Notes: a model not told the origin generated them from the letters alone. A DNA stretch of 64,000 nucleotides from Planctomycetales bacterium ZRK34 (GCA_014873095.1 CP050848.1:5329850-5393849), one strand, 5' to 3'; counted from the first letter of the stretch, positions 1 through 9,229 are shown. Numbers and translations are program-made.

Positions 1-1640
1 GAACCATCTCGTTCGATGCTGGCGTTGGGCGTGGCCTTGGCGGTCTTTATCGCCTCGCCAGCATTGAAAGTCGGCTGTTTATCCTCGGTGGCGGCGGGGG
101 CGACGTAGGTCGGCTTCGGCAACGGCTCGCCGACTTTTTCGGGGCTCAACTGCCAGAAGACGATGCCGTGTTGCGTCAGCCCGGGTTGAGTCAGCGTGAT
201 CGAACCGCCTTCGGGTTGCACCCACCGCTCAGAGACTTTCTGGATGCCGCCGGGATAGTCAGGATTGGCCACGCGGTTGCTGTGCTTCTCGTCGATCTGA
301 TATTTCACGACGCGGAGTTTGCCGCTGCCCAGCGCGGTGAAGACTTTCGGCAGTTGGTCGATTTTCAACTGAACGTCCCGCGTCGAGCCGTAGTTGACCG
401 CTTCGACGACGAGGCCGTCTTTCTGAACCGACGCCAGAACAATCTCATCGCTGGCGATGGTGTTCTCGACGGCGATCTCCCATTGCTTGTGCATGGTCAG
501 CAGTTTCATCGAGCAGCCGATCGGCAGCATGTGCAGTTCATCGGGGGTGGTGTCCGACTCGTTAGGACCGTTGAACCACATGAAGCGCGTCTGAATCTCC
601 GCGATGTGGTACTGCACCCACGGGAAGATGCTGATGCCGGGGCTGTGCCGATTGGCGAAGTAGAGCGACTTGACCAGGCCGGCCGCGTTGATGAGGTTGT
701 ACTCCCGGGCGCCGGCCTTGGGGTGATACGGATCGTGCTCGGTGATGAAAAAGGGAACATCCTGGGGCAGGTCGTACAGGGCCATCATGCTCCTGACCTG
801 CGCTTCGCGGTGTGCGGTGTCGCCGTAGCGGTTGTGGTACTCGTGCCATGAGACGAAGTCCATCCGCTTGTCGGGCGATGGGTCCAATGTGAAGTTTTCG
901 AAGAAGAGGTTGAGCTTTTTGATGTTGTCGCCGGTGCTGACCGGGCCGCCGACCAGCAGGCGATCCTTGCCGGTGAGTTTCATCTCCGCGTTGACTTCGT
1001 TGACCGCCTGATAGGCGAGCCGATAGAAACGGTAGTACTCTTCGGCCGTACAGCCGATGAAACCGCTCAAGGCATATTCGTTGCAGACTTCGATGTAGCG
1101 GAGGTTGGGACAGACCTGCTTGGAGTGTGTGACGGCTGTTTTGAAGATTTCTTTCCAGTCGTCGTAAGTCACGCCGAGCTTGCCATCGAGGACATCCCGC
1201 TCGTAACGGCGGATGGTCAGCATGATTTCGTCGCTGTGTTTGCCGAAGGCCCTGAGGTAGTCGTCGAATCCGACATTCGTCGGCGAGACGCCGCCCCAGG
1301 TTTCAGGGTGCTTGTCCGGCACGTCGTCGTATTTGTGGACGCCGACGGGATAGTTGAAGGTGTACTGGCGGGTTCGGTAGTCCCACATCTCATCGAGGTT
1401 GAGCCAGCACTTGGTGATCTTCGCCTTGCCGTATTCCCGCTCGCTGAGCACGGCCAGGGCCGGGGCGGGGGCCTTCTGAATCGAAGTGTTGCGAAAGCGG
1501 ACCAAGTCGGGGAACGCGCCGATGGTTTTCGACGCATCAATGGTCCGCGTGATGGGCGGGGCCCCGGCGCCTTGGGCGCTGGCGATACACAACAGGGCTT
1601 GGAGGAGAACCAGCAGCGAGATCCGTTGGGTCATATTCAT
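1..1640 (-). CDS. Secreted clan GH-A-like glycoside hydrolase, C-terminus cut by window edge
   Basis: A minus-strand frame stays open from an ATG at 1640 to the window edge (about 546 codons), so the 3' end is missing. The N-terminus is a signal peptide (hydrophobic residues about 7-22). The body looks like a GH39-type or related TIM-barrel hydrolase: an EVCNEY motif puts a candidate acid/base at Glu188, and FITEHD puts a candidate nucleophile at Glu301. That 113-residue spacing is normal for clan GH-A. WHEYHNRYGD lies between them. After about residue 400 there is a beta-rich tail, as in beta-xylosidase-like enzymes. Expected role: hydrolysis of plant or algal polysaccharide outside the cytoplasm. 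The family is not certain. An alternative ATG lies two codons downstream at 1634. Confidence 0.7.
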   Translation of the reverse strand, partial: MNMTQRISLLVLLQALLCIASAQGAGAPPITRTIDASKTIGAFPDLVRFRNTSIQKAPAPALAVLSEREYGKAKITKCWLNLDEMWDYRTRQYTFNYPVGVHKYDDVPDKHPETWGGVSPTNVGFDDYLRAFGKHSDEIMLTIRRYERDVLDGKLGVTYDDWKEIFKTAVTHSKQVCPNLRYIEVCNEYALSGFIGCTAEEYYRFYRLAYQAVNEVNAEMKLTGKDRLLVGGPVSTGDNIKKLNLFFENFTLDPSPDKRMDFVSWHEYHNRYGDTAHREAQVRSMMALYDLPQDVPFFITEHDPYHPKAGAREYNLINAAGLVKSLYFANRHSPGISIFPWVQYHIAEIQTRFMWFNGPNESDTTPDELHMLPIGCSMKLLTMHKQWEIAVENTIASDEIVLASVQKDGLVVEAVNYGSTRDVQLKIDQLPKVFTALGSGKLRVVKYQIDEKHSNRVANPDYPGGIQKVSERWVQPEGGSITLTQPGLTQHGIVFWQLSPEKVGEPLPKPTYVAPAATEDKQPTFNAGEAIKTAKATPNASIERDG

Positions 1641-1778
1641 GATTGGGCTTTCACAGCAGTGTGTTACTGGTCAACGAAGCGAAATGAGCCTCTTATTCAG
1701 TCGCGACACATTTTAACCCAAAACGTCCTGAATGCAGAAGTGACCCGTTCCCCGCGAAATGCACCAGATGATTTGGGA

Positions 1779-1814
1779 GAATCCGACCGGGCGATGGCGC
1801 CCGTGAAAGGATTC
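1779..1814 (-). terminator. Two-tier hairpin between the TolC gene and the GH gene
   Basis: The outer arms GAATCC/GGATTC (1779-1784, 1809-1814) enclose perfect arms CGGGCG/CGCCCG (1788-1793, 1798-1803) with a 4-nt loop. It lies 38-73 bp past the stop of the TolC gene, so it could end the exporter operon. There is no clear U-tract, so it may be only a structured 3' end. Confidence 0.4.
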
Positions 1815-1851
1815 TCATCGATGAAGAAATAGCACACGCCAGAGCAGTCTG

Positions 1852-3213
1852 TTATCGATTGTTGAGCGGTTGTGCGATCAGCCCCTCGGTCTGATTGACC
1901 AGCAGCTGATACTCGGCAAGCGCTTCAATTTCCTGACGCCGCACATCAATGTAAGTACGCTCTGTGTCCAATACGGTGGTGTAGTCCGAGGCGCCTTCAC
2001 GAAACGCCTGGCTGGCTGCTTCGAAGGCGGACCGGGCGGCAGACACTGTCTGCGTGCGGAGAATTTCGATTTCACGATGTGAGGCATGTAACTTGTAGAT
2101 GGCATCGGACAACGCTTCGTGGACTTGCCGCTGAGCGTCACGACGTTCGGCGTATGCTTTGGCGAGTGCGTAGCGAGCTGCCAGCACATTACCTTGATTG
2201 CGATCAATGATCGGAAACGGCATCGACGCTTCAAAGACGAAGGCCTTTTCATCGCTGTCGTTCAGGTAGCGCACACCCGGGCCGACGGTCACATCCGGTA
2301 TGCCACGCGCTCTTTCAGATTCAATGACGGCCTGCCGATGGGCGACTTCGTCATCCCACCTCGCGAGATTGGGATTCTGCTGCAACAGCGGCATCACAGT
2401 CGCCATCGTCGGCACCTCGGAGACCTGTCCCAAATCGCCGACGACCCGCTTGAAGCGAGGCTCTGAACTGTTCCAACTGGCGGCGAGCTGGTGGCGGGAA
2501 TTTTCGAGCACGCGTCGGGCTCGTTGCAGCGCGATGCGCTCTTGTGACACGTGTACCCTGGAGCGATCACGATCGGCGGTGGGCGTGACGCCGGCATTGA
2601 CACGATCGGCGACGATCCGATGCGCCTCCTCGGCCAGGCGCAGCGTGTCGGCCGCCAACTCGACACGATGCTGATCCGCGAGCACCTCGATGAATCGGCG
2701 CGTTGTTTCGACGAGCACCTGGAGTCGCGTCACTTCGTAGTCCCACCCGCCGAGCGTCGCGGCGTGCTCCGCAACGGCGGTGCGTTTTTCGCGTTTGCCG
2801 GCTAATTCGATCAGTTGGCCGATCCGCAGGGTAGTGACCGATCGGTCCAGGCCTGACAGCGGACCGGTGCCGCCGAAATTCTCAACGTTGACACCGCCTG
2901 TGGGGTTCGGCGCCAGTGAAGCTTGCAGCGATCGCGCTTCGGCTATACGGACATCCCACGCGGCCGCCTGAAGGCGCGGATGGTGTAGCAACGTCAACGA
3001 CACCGCCTGCGCCAGCGTCAGTGTTTCATGCGACACCTCGACGACCACATCGTCTTTGACGTGCGGCGTCGGTGTTCGCGGCGGTTTGTAAGTCGGCACC
3101 TGTGCGCCGAGCGGTCGCGGCGTGCGCCAGGCCTGATCCTGCAGAGGCGATGCGCAGCCAAAACTCAGCATGAGGATCAACACGATGCCTGAGCGATACA
3201 CTCCGCTGCTCAC
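1852..3213 (-). CDS. TolC/CusC-family outer-membrane efflux lipoprotein
   Basis: 453 aa. The signal peptide ends in a lipobox (LSFGC, Cys20), so the protein is probably an outer-membrane lipoprotein. The rest has the two long helical repeats of outer-membrane efflux factors: 'LTLAQAVSLTLLHHPRLQA' near residue 65 opens the first, and a second begins near 'LLQQNPNLARWDDEV'. It should form the exit duct for the ABC exporter encoded just upstream. Its GTG start overlaps the stop of the preceding lipoprotein gene by 4 nt (GTGA), which indicates translational coupling. It is the last gene of the operon. CzcC/CusC-type metal-efflux ducts are the closest style, but substrate cannot be read from this gene. 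Confidence 0.85.
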   Translation of the reverse strand: MSSGVYRSGIVLILMLSFGCASPLQDQAWRTPRPLGAQVPTYKPPRTPTPHVKDDVVVEVSHETLTLAQAVSLTLLHHPRLQAAAWDVRIAEARSLQASLAPNPTGGVNVENFGGTGPLSGLDRSVTTLRIGQLIELAGKREKRTAVAEHAATLGGWDYEVTRLQVLVETTRRFIEVLADQHRVELAADTLRLAEEAHRIVADRVNAGVTPTADRDRSRVHVSQERIALQRARRVLENSRHQLAASWNSSEPRFKRVVGDLGQVSEVPTMATVMPLLQQNPNLARWDDEVAHRQAVIESERARGIPDVTVGPGVRYLNDSDEKAFVFEASMPFPIIDRNQGNVLAARYALAKAYAERRDAQRQVHEALSDAIYKLHASHREIEILRTQTVSAARSAFEAASQAFREGASDYTTVLDTERTYIDVRRQEIEALAEYQLLVNQTEGLIAQPLNNR

Positions 3214-3755
3214 GGCGCATTCTCAACGTAGACCGAGGACGTATTGACGACCAGCGTCTTGTCATCAGGTCGATCGCCGACGGAGCCGGAGACAACAATC
3301 GTGTCAAAGGGTTTAATGGGGCCGCTGCCCAAGTCGACCTTGAGCGGGGCGCCCTCAGCGTCGACGATCTGGACCGTCGCCAGATTCGGCATCAACTCTT
3401 CCGAAGCGCTGCAGCAGTAGTCCCATGGTGTTTTGCAGGGATCGTCCGGCTCCACCCCGCAACTGCGCGGCAAGGTCGCATCGACCACGAGCATGATGGC
3501 GCGGTCTTTGACGAACGGCTCACTTCGCCCGCCGACTACCGCGCGTAGTGTCACCTGGTCGCCGGCCTTGGCGGTGGACTTGAGCTTTGCAATGGGCGTG
3601 GCTTCACCCGGACTTTCAGCCGCGATGGCTGAATCCGGCAGACTGGCGGCGGACAACGACGCCGGTTTCGACGTAGAGGCTGAGGGTGATTCGCCGCAAC
3701 CGACCAGTACCGTGGCCAGCATCAACGTGGCCAGAGAAAATGTGAATCGATACAT
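3210..3755 (-). CDS. Cys-containing lipoprotein, possibly OB-like
   Basis: 181 aa. The lipobox is LVGC (Cys20). After a Ser/Ala-rich linker there is a small beta-rich domain ('GDQVTLRAVVGG', 'FDTIVVSGSVGD') resembling OB-fold periplasmic proteins. A cysteine cluster, CGVEPDDPCKTPWDYCC, sits in the middle and could bind metal or form disulfides. RBS AAGGAG precedes the ATG. It lies 21 bp after the FtsX gene and overlaps the TolC gene, so it is part of the exporter operon. I do not recognise a named family. A role as metal chaperone or as accessory to the exporter is inference from the cysteines and the operon. Confidence 0.7.
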   Translation of the reverse strand: MYRFTFSLATLMLATVLVGCGESPSASTSKPASLSAASLPDSAIAAESPGEATPIAKLKSTAKAGDQVTLRAVVGGRSEPFVKDRAIMLVVDATLPRSCGVEPDDPCKTPWDYCCSASEELMPNLATVQIVDAEGAPLKVDLGSGPIKPFDTIVVSGSVGDRPDDKTLVVNTSSVYVENAP

Positions 3756-3776
3756 ACTGGGGCTCCTTGAATAAGT

Positions 3777-4958
3777 TCACGCGGCTTTCAGCGCCGCAGG
3801 GATTGGCATTCGAAGACAACGAACCGTCGGCGGCAGCGCCCCGATCAGTCCGAGTAAGAGCCCGGCCCCGAGGCCGAGCATCAGTGTCGTGGTGTCCATG
3901 CGCAGGCCGAAAGCGCCCATGGAAATGCGGACCGCCAAGCCGTCCAGCAGCATCATGCCCGCCACGGCGGCGATCAGGGTTCCACAGGCAGCGGCGATCA
4001 GCGATTCTTGTGCAAAGCTGATGGCGATCGCCCGGCGTGAGTAACCAAGCGATTGCAACATGCCGATTTCCCGGACACGCGAGACGAAGGCGGCATACAT
4101 CGTGTTCAGCCCGCCGAAAAGTCCGCACAGCGCAATCAGACCTGCCGTGAGCCAGATCATCATGCGCACGGGCGTGTAAAACGCCACGAGTTGGCCGTAA
4201 TAATCCGCTTCAGGCAGTGCAGTCAGTTCGAGGTCCAGTCGCGTCTTGGCGAAGGCATCAACGTCGGCAAACTCGGCATCGCCCAGCGTCAGCACCACGC
4301 AGGAGATCGTGTCGCGTCGCGCCGCAACCATCAGGTCATTCAGCGGTGTCCAGATTTCGGCATTCATGACCGTTCCCGGCGCGTCGAAGCGACCGACGAT
4401 CTTCCAGGCGCGGTCTTCAAAATACAGCGACCGTCCCACAGATGCGGCATCCTCGGTGAGTCCCATTCGGGTGTGGGCCAGACGCCCCAGCATGATCTCG
4501 TCAGCGCCTTGCCGGGGCGCTCGGCCGTCAACGATGCGGACCTGCGGATGCACCAGGTAGGCCGCGGCGCTGATCCCGCGGATCAATACCTGGTTGCTGG
4601 TGGTCGTGTCCGGCGCGCCGGTGACAGGCAGGGCCATGTGCACCTCCGGTGAGACATAGGCCTGGCCGAGTTGCGAACGGATGCCGTGGATGCTCGCGGC
4701 CGCCTGGCTGGCGACTGAGGCCTTGATCTCACTTCGCTCAATGCTCTCCTCGCTGCCTGCTCCGAGCAAGACCACGTTGTCCAATGAGCCGCTGCCGATC
4801 AAGGAGCGTTCCATACCGCGCACAAACGCCGAAGCGGTCAATACCAGCAGAGCGACCAGCATCGCGCCCACAACGCTCATCGCCAAACGAAGCGGCGAGC
4901 GCCCGAGGTTGCGAACGGCATAATCTAGCGGTAGCAATCGCATCGAATCTATCCTCAT
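3777..4958 (-). CDS. FtsX-like ABC transporter permease (second subunit)
   Basis: 393 aa from the ATG at 4958. The frame is open further upstream but that part overlaps the preceding gene. One N-terminal membrane segment (LAMSVVGAMLVALLVLTASA) is followed by a large extracytoplasmic MacB_PCD-like domain and three C-terminal segments (near 'IWLTAGLIALCGLFGGL', 'AACGTLIAAVAGMMLL' and 'LGLGAGLLLGLIGALPP'). This is the MacB/LolC/LolE topology without the fused ATPase. Start and upstream stop overlap as TGATG. It should pair with the other permease as a heterodimer driven by the ATPase encoded at 6106-6822. Confidence 0.85.
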   Translation of the reverse strand: MRIDSMRLLPLDYAVRNLGRSPLRLAMSVVGAMLVALLVLTASAFVRGMERSLIGSGSLDNVVLLGAGSEESIERSEIKASVASQAAASIHGIRSQLGQAYVSPEVHMALPVTGAPDTTTSNQVLIRGISAAAYLVHPQVRIVDGRAPRQGADEIMLGRLAHTRMGLTEDAASVGRSLYFEDRAWKIVGRFDAPGTVMNAEIWTPLNDLMVAARRDTISCVVLTLGDAEFADVDAFAKTRLDLELTALPEADYYGQLVAFYTPVRMMIWLTAGLIALCGLFGGLNTMYAAFVSRVREIGMLQSLGYSRRAIAISFAQESLIAAACGTLIAAVAGMMLLDGLAVRISMGAFGLRMDTTTLMLGLGAGLLLGLIGALPPTVRCLRMPIPAALKAA

Positions 4959-6109
4959 CAGACCGCGCGGAAACAGGTTGTGATCGGTCGTCTGGCCGCC
5001 TGCCAGGCAGGCACGAGTCCCGCCACGACGCCCAACAGTACGGACAATCCCACCCCGAAAAGAATCAGCGTCCAGCCCGCGGCAAATGGAATGCTCACAC
5101 CATCGGCTGTCAGTGCGAACTGCCCCCATTGCAACACGCCGACGGCCAGCCCCGCTCCGAGGACGCCGCCGAGCAGCCCAAGCAATAAGCTCTCGGTGAC
5201 AATCAGCCGCTGAATCAGGAAGCTGTTGTAACCCAGCGTCTGAAGCACAGCATGTTCACGAATGCGGTCCTGCACGCCAAGCACGATCGCATTGCCCACC
5301 AGCGCCAACACCGCGGCGAGACACCCCCAGCCCAACCATCGCGTGAAGCCGATCAGTTCGATCATATCCGCCGCCGCCTGAGCCACGAAAGCCTTTTCCG
5401 GTCGCGTGCTGGTCGGATACTCAGCACTGGCGAATCGTTCATCGACCGCGCGGGCGACGGAATCGAGGTACTTCGGGCTTTGCACCTTGATGTTGAATTG
5501 CGTGACGGTGCCGAGCTTCCGATCGGTCGTCTGCTGCAGAAAATCCAGATGGACATAAGCGACGTTCTGGTCCTGTGGCTCGTGAGAACTGATGATGGCG
5601 GCCACGTATGTGATCACACCTGCGGCGTCGAAGCGATCGCCGATTTTCAACCCGCGTCGGGCGGCAAGTGTTTCGCCGACGAGGGCCGCATCGCTGCGTC
5701 GCCGCCACTGCTGAAGATCACCGTCGATTAAGGTCATGCGTGCGGCGTAGTCGCCGGAGAACTCTTCGGATGGCACACCGCGAAAAGTCACCACGTCCAG
5801 ACTCGCCCGACAGTTGCTGACAACGACCTTCATCGGCACCGCCGACTCAACGCCCTGGATCGTCAGAATGTCACGCAGGTAATACTGCGGCAGCCGGCTG
5901 GTGAACGGACAATACCGGTCTTCGCGGTATACCACGAGCGTTGTGTCCGCGGCACTGGTTTCGGTGGCCATCGCGACGCCGTTTTGCATGGCCTGTACCG
6001 CTACGAATAAAAACATCGACGTCGCCACACCACCAGCCGTTAACAGTGTGCGGGTGCGATGGCGAGTCACCTGTCGGATCACCAGCGGCATCATGCGGAA
6101 TCGAATCAT
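4958..6109 (-). CDS. FtsX-like ABC transporter permease (first subunit)
   Basis: 383 aa with the same layout as its downstream neighbour: one N-terminal segment near residues 18-35 (RTLLTAGGVATSMFLFVAV), a periplasmic domain of about 200 residues, and three C-terminal segments. ATG at 6109 overlaps the stop of the ATPase gene (ATGA). The two permeases are clearly related in topology but diverged in sequence, as in LolC/LolE. Together with a membrane-fusion protein and a TolC factor they form a MacAB-TolC-like exporter with split permeases. Confidence 0.85.
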   Translation of the reverse strand: MIRFRMMPLVIRQVTRHRTRTLLTAGGVATSMFLFVAVQAMQNGVAMATETSAADTTLVVYREDRYCPFTSRLPQYYLRDILTIQGVESAVPMKVVVSNCRASLDVVTFRGVPSEEFSGDYAARMTLIDGDLQQWRRRSDAALVGETLAARRGLKIGDRFDAAGVITYVAAIISSHEPQDQNVAYVHLDFLQQTTDRKLGTVTQFNIKVQSPKYLDSVARAVDERFASAEYPTSTRPEKAFVAQAAADMIELIGFTRWLGWGCLAAVLALVGNAIVLGVQDRIREHAVLQTLGYNSFLIQRLIVTESLLLGLLGGVLGAGLAVGVLQWGQFALTADGVSIPFAAGWTLILFGVGLSVLLGVVAGLVPAWQAARRPITTCFRAV

Positions 6110-6822
6110 GATGCCGCCTCCATGGCCGCCCCCGCTGCGATGTGGGCGCCGGACTCGACAAGGCGTCCTTTGTCAAGATGCAGCGTGCGGGCGGCGTATT
6201 CAGCCGTATGGGCATCGTGTGTGACCATGATCATTGTTTTGCCGAGTTCCTGATTCAGGCGCGTCAGCAGGTTCATGATCGCGTGGGCCGCCGGCTTGTC
6301 GAGGTCGCCGGTCGGTTCGTCGGCCACGATGATGCGCGGATCGGCGACAATGGCTCGGGCGATGGCGACGCGCTGTTCCTGTCCGCCTGAAAGCTGGCGG
6401 GGATAATGGTCATGACGATCGGCCAGTCCCACCAGTTCCAGTGCCGTGGCGACGCGCTCATGGCGCTCGCGCCGCTTGATCGGATGCAGCAGCAACGGCA
6501 ACTCGACATTTTCGTACGCGGTCAACACCGGCACGAGGTTGTACAGCTGAAACACGTAGCCGATGTAATCCGCCCGCCAGGCCGCCAGGCGACTTCGCGA
6601 AAGCTTGCCGACATCTTCACCATCGATGATCAGCTCGCCGCGTGTCGGCTGATCGATGCCGGCGATCAGATTCAACAATGTTGTCTTGCCGCTTCCACTG
6701 GGCCCCATCAGCGCCAAAAAGGCGCCGGCTTCGACCTCAAGGTCCAGCTCCTGCAGCGGGCGAATCACATTCTCGCCACGCCGGTATTCCTTGGTCAGTT
6801 CTCGACATTCGATCAATGCCAT
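6106..6822 (-). CDS. ABC transporter ATP-binding protein, LolD/MacB type
   Basis: 238 aa. Walker A GPSGSGKT at 40-47, Q-loop Gln92, signature LSGGQ at 144-148, Walker B ending in DEPTGDLD, and an H-loop in VTHD. The D-loop and the EPTGDLD form are typical of the LolD/MacB/FtsE group that drives FtsX-type permeases. I chose the ATG at 6822 because AGGTGA lies 5 nt upstream; a GTG at 6831 directly after the preceding stop is possible. It energises the two permeases encoded next. Confidence 0.92.
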   Translation of the reverse strand: MALIECRELTKEYRRGENVIRPLQELDLEVEAGAFLALMGPSGSGKTTLLNLIAGIDQPTRGELIIDGEDVGKLSRSRLAAWRADYIGYVFQLYNLVPVLTAYENVELPLLLHPIKRRERHERVATALELVGLADRHDHYPRQLSGGQEQRVAIARAIVADPRIIVADEPTGDLDKPAAHAIMNLLTRLNQELGKTMIMVTHDAHTAEYAARTLHLDKGRLVESGAHIAAGAAMEAAS

Positions 6823-6831
6823 GATGTTCAC

Positions 6832-8382
6832 CTATGGCTTAAGCTCTTGATGGATTCTGACCCGCTGGCCTTCTTCAAGCCCTGCGGCGTCGGTGATCAA
6901 CACATCGCCCGGTCGCAGTCCCTCGACGACCTCGACCCACCCTGTTTCGCGGTGCGACCCGAGTGTGACATGCCGCCGCCTGGCAACATGCCCATCACCA
7001 TCGGCGTGCAACACCCAAGCTGTATAGTCGCTGCCATCAACCTGCAAGGCATCCTCTGGCGCAAAGACTCGAAGCTGCTGTTGCGTGGCGGCGGTCGAGT
7101 CATCCGTCGCATGGCTGGCAGCATGAAACTTCACTCGCGCCAGCATGTCGGGTTTCAACTGCGGAGCGGGGGCTGTGATGGAGACCTTCACCTCGATGGT
7201 GTTCTTCTCGATGCTGGCTTTATGCACCAGGCGCGTCAGTACGCCACGAAAAGTCTGATCCGGCAGCACGTCGACGATGACCGTGGCCGGTTGATTGAGC
7301 CCGACCTTGGCCGCATCAGCCAGGGGAATATCAACACGAACCTGTAACTGTTGGGGGTCGTACAGATGCACGATGTGGGCTGAGTGCTGCATGTCGCCGC
7401 GAAGCATCACCTTATCTCCGGGCGATGCCACACGCGTCATCACGACACCCGAAACTGGACTTGTGACTTGCGTACGCTGCAACCTGAGCTTCGCCTCGGC
7501 CAGGGCGGCCTGTGCCTGTTTAACGGTGGCGCGGGCACGCGCGATGCCCGCTTGGGCTGACTCCAGTTGCAGGCGTTCAGATACACGCAGATTGCGGTTT
7601 TGACTGGCAGCTTCAACTTCCGCCTGCTGCGCGCTGATCATAGTGCCAACCACCTGCACCTGCTGCCGGGTCGCCGCCAGCGCCGCTTCCAATGATTCGA
7701 CCCGCAACCGGGCTTGCTCAACTTCCAGTTCGCTGGTTGCATTCGGCAGCAGTTTCACGATGCGGTCAAACTGCTGCTTGACCTCTGCGACGCGCGCTTC
7801 ATGCTCAGTGACGGTTGACTCAAGGCGGATGCGCTCGGCCTCCAACTCGCCGAGTTTCGCCTCGGCCACGGCCACCGCCCGCTCGCGTTCCACGGGGTTG
7901 TCCCAGTCCGTCTTCGCCGCACGCAGGTCTGCCTCGGCGGCGTCGGCCTCGGCACGACGAAGAGCCAGTTCCGCCTCTGCAGCCTGCACCGCCAACTCCG
8001 CGTCCTCCGCCACCAGTCGTGCCACGACCTGGCCGGCTTTGACCTGCTGGCCTTCGAGCACAAGCATCTGCTCGACCACGCCGTCGGTCAGTGCGCTGAC
8101 GTAAGTCGGATAGGGATCCGGCTCCAGCCAGCCCGGCGCCTGCACGATCACCTCGCCGACTTCCGCGGGATCGCTTGAAGCGGCGATCTCGACCTCAACC
8201 GGCTTGGCCACCACGCGTACGATCGACACCGGCCTCGCCGGCAACAGCACATCCCGTGCGGCGTATCCAATCAGACACCCAAACGCGATCAGTATCCCCA
8301 CGGGCAGTATCACCCGAGTCAGCCACCGCCGATGCGGCGCCGAAACGCTTGATGGGCGCGAACCTGCAAGTTCAATGACCAT
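6832..8382 (-). CDS. HlyD/MacA-family periplasmic adaptor (membrane-fusion protein)
   Basis: 516 aa. One N-terminal membrane anchor (residues 24-44), then a biotinyl-lipoyl-like half ('GVVEQMLVLEGQQVKAGQVVARL'-type stretch near 100), a very long Ala/Glu-rich alpha-hairpin of about 190 residues, the second lipoyl half ('TQVTSPVSGVVMTRVASPGD') and beta-barrel/membrane-proximal domains. This is the classic adaptor order. It bridges the FtsX permeases and the TolC duct. It ends one base before the alternative ATPase start, so the genes are co-transcribed. Confidence 0.88.
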   Translation of the reverse strand: MVIELAGSRPSSVSAPHRRWLTRVILPVGILIAFGCLIGYAARDVLLPARPVSIVRVVAKPVEVEIAASSDPAEVGEVIVQAPGWLEPDPYPTYVSALTDGVVEQMLVLEGQQVKAGQVVARLVAEDAELAVQAAEAELALRRAEADAAEADLRAAKTDWDNPVERERAVAVAEAKLGELEAERIRLESTVTEHEARVAEVKQQFDRIVKLLPNATSELEVEQARLRVESLEAALAATRQQVQVVGTMISAQQAEVEAASQNRNLRVSERLQLESAQAGIARARATVKQAQAALAEAKLRLQRTQVTSPVSGVVMTRVASPGDKVMLRGDMQHSAHIVHLYDPQQLQVRVDIPLADAAKVGLNQPATVIVDVLPDQTFRGVLTRLVHKASIEKNTIEVKVSITAPAPQLKPDMLARVKFHAASHATDDSTAATQQQLRVFAPEDALQVDGSDYTAWVLHADGDGHVARRRHVTLGSHRETGWVEVVEGLRPGDVLITDAAGLEEGQRVRIHQELKP

Positions 8383-8478
8383 TGTTGACCCTTGTTCATG
8401 ACCACGTCACGACGCGGACTGAGCGCGGTGACCAGCGCGCCGATACCATCGGCGCGCACGGTTCTCCAACGAACAGGA

Positions 8479-8853
8479 TCAACACAAGGGGGGCCGCAAC
8501 ATGTCGTCGACAGCCGCGGCAGGAGATGACATCTGAATCCATGAGATCGCCAGGCCGTTGGCCGTCCCGGCAAGCAGCCAACGCGTCACCACATCAGCGA
8601 GTTGGGCGTGCAACGTGCTGCAGTACTGACAGGTCTGGCAACAGCCTTCATCCTCTGGTTCGACAGGTTGCTCGCAATCCTTCTTTTCCGATGTGCAGCA
8701 TCCCTGGTCCGTGCTGGCACTGTCAGCCGCGGATGTTTTGATATGCGTCCCGCACTGGCTGCCGCACACCGACATGGCCGCCGCGGGCGCCATCACAACG
8801 CAGAGCGCAATCGCGATCACCAGGGTGTTTCGAAAGATGGATCGAGTGGCCAT
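8479..8853 (-). CDS. Small Cys-rich secreted protein heading the exporter operon
   Basis: 124 aa from the ATG at 8853 (a TTG is also open at 8862). A signal peptide (RNTLVIAIALCVVMAPAAA) is followed by a Cys-rich segment with SQC, GCC, DC, GCCQTCQYC and a terminal C: ten cysteines outside the signal. The C-terminal half has a hydrophobic helix near 'WLLAGTANGLAISW'. I know no named family for it. Its place as first gene upstream of the adaptor suggests a periplasmic metal or thiol-binding partner of the exporter. That function is inference. Confidence 0.6.
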   Translation of the reverse strand: MATRSIFRNTLVIAIALCVVMAPAAAMSVCGSQCGTHIKTSAADSASTDQGCCTSEKKDCEQPVEPEDEGCCQTCQYCSTLHAQLADVVTRWLLAGTANGLAISWIQMSSPAAAVDDMLRPPLC

Positions 8854-8989
8854 ATCGAGCAAGCGTAGGCTGCAGATGCAGCGGGATCAATACGCGTGGA
8901 GGCGGTCCCATCGGTTTGTGGCGCCCCCCCGAACGCCCCGTCACAACCGATCATGACCAGCAGACCTTAAATTCTGGTGGCCACCGATA

Positions 8990-9229
8990 TCACGCTGTAA
9001 ATCCGGATTCGACGGGTTCCCGAACTGGGCGCAAAAAACCCACGTTGATTTGCGTGCTTTCATTGGCCGTCGCAACGTCTTCATCGGTCACGAGGTTATA
9101 GTCGCATGCAACGCCCGGTCTGGTCGTTGTCCTGAAATTGTCCCGGAGTTGTGGGCCCGTTCCGGAGGCGGGGGACAGGATCATGATCGCAATCATGACC
9201 ACAAAGCAGAGAATATTACGCCGCTTCAT
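8990..9229 (-). CDS. Possible small secreted protein, doubtful
   Basis: 79 aa from the ATG at 9229, preceded by AAGGGG at 7 nt. The N-terminus is a convincing signal peptide (MKRRNILCFVVMIAIMILSP). The remainder has no recognisable domain. The reading overlaps the tail of the broken discoidin-like frame, and its last third coincides with a repeated non-coding sequence (9002-9048), which weakens the case for a real gene. Confidence 0.3.
   Translation of the reverse strand: MKRRNILCFVVMIAIMILSPASGTGPQLRDNFRTTTRPGVACDYNLVTDEDVATANESTQINVGFLRPVREPVESGFTA
9002..9048 (-). repeat. Left copy of a ~50-bp direct repeat bounding the cassette region
   Basis: It matches 23223-23274 in the same orientation: shared TCCGGATT, then a variable stretch, then GGGCGCAAAAAA and CCC(A/G)CGTTGA (plus-strand reading). 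The two copies lie on either side of the two divergent sigma/FecR cassettes. Confidence 0.55.

Noticed and set aside
168..1832. Long plus-strand frames at the left edge
   Set aside because: They lie antisense to the glycoside hydrolase frame, which has a signal peptide and family motifs; the plus frames have none.
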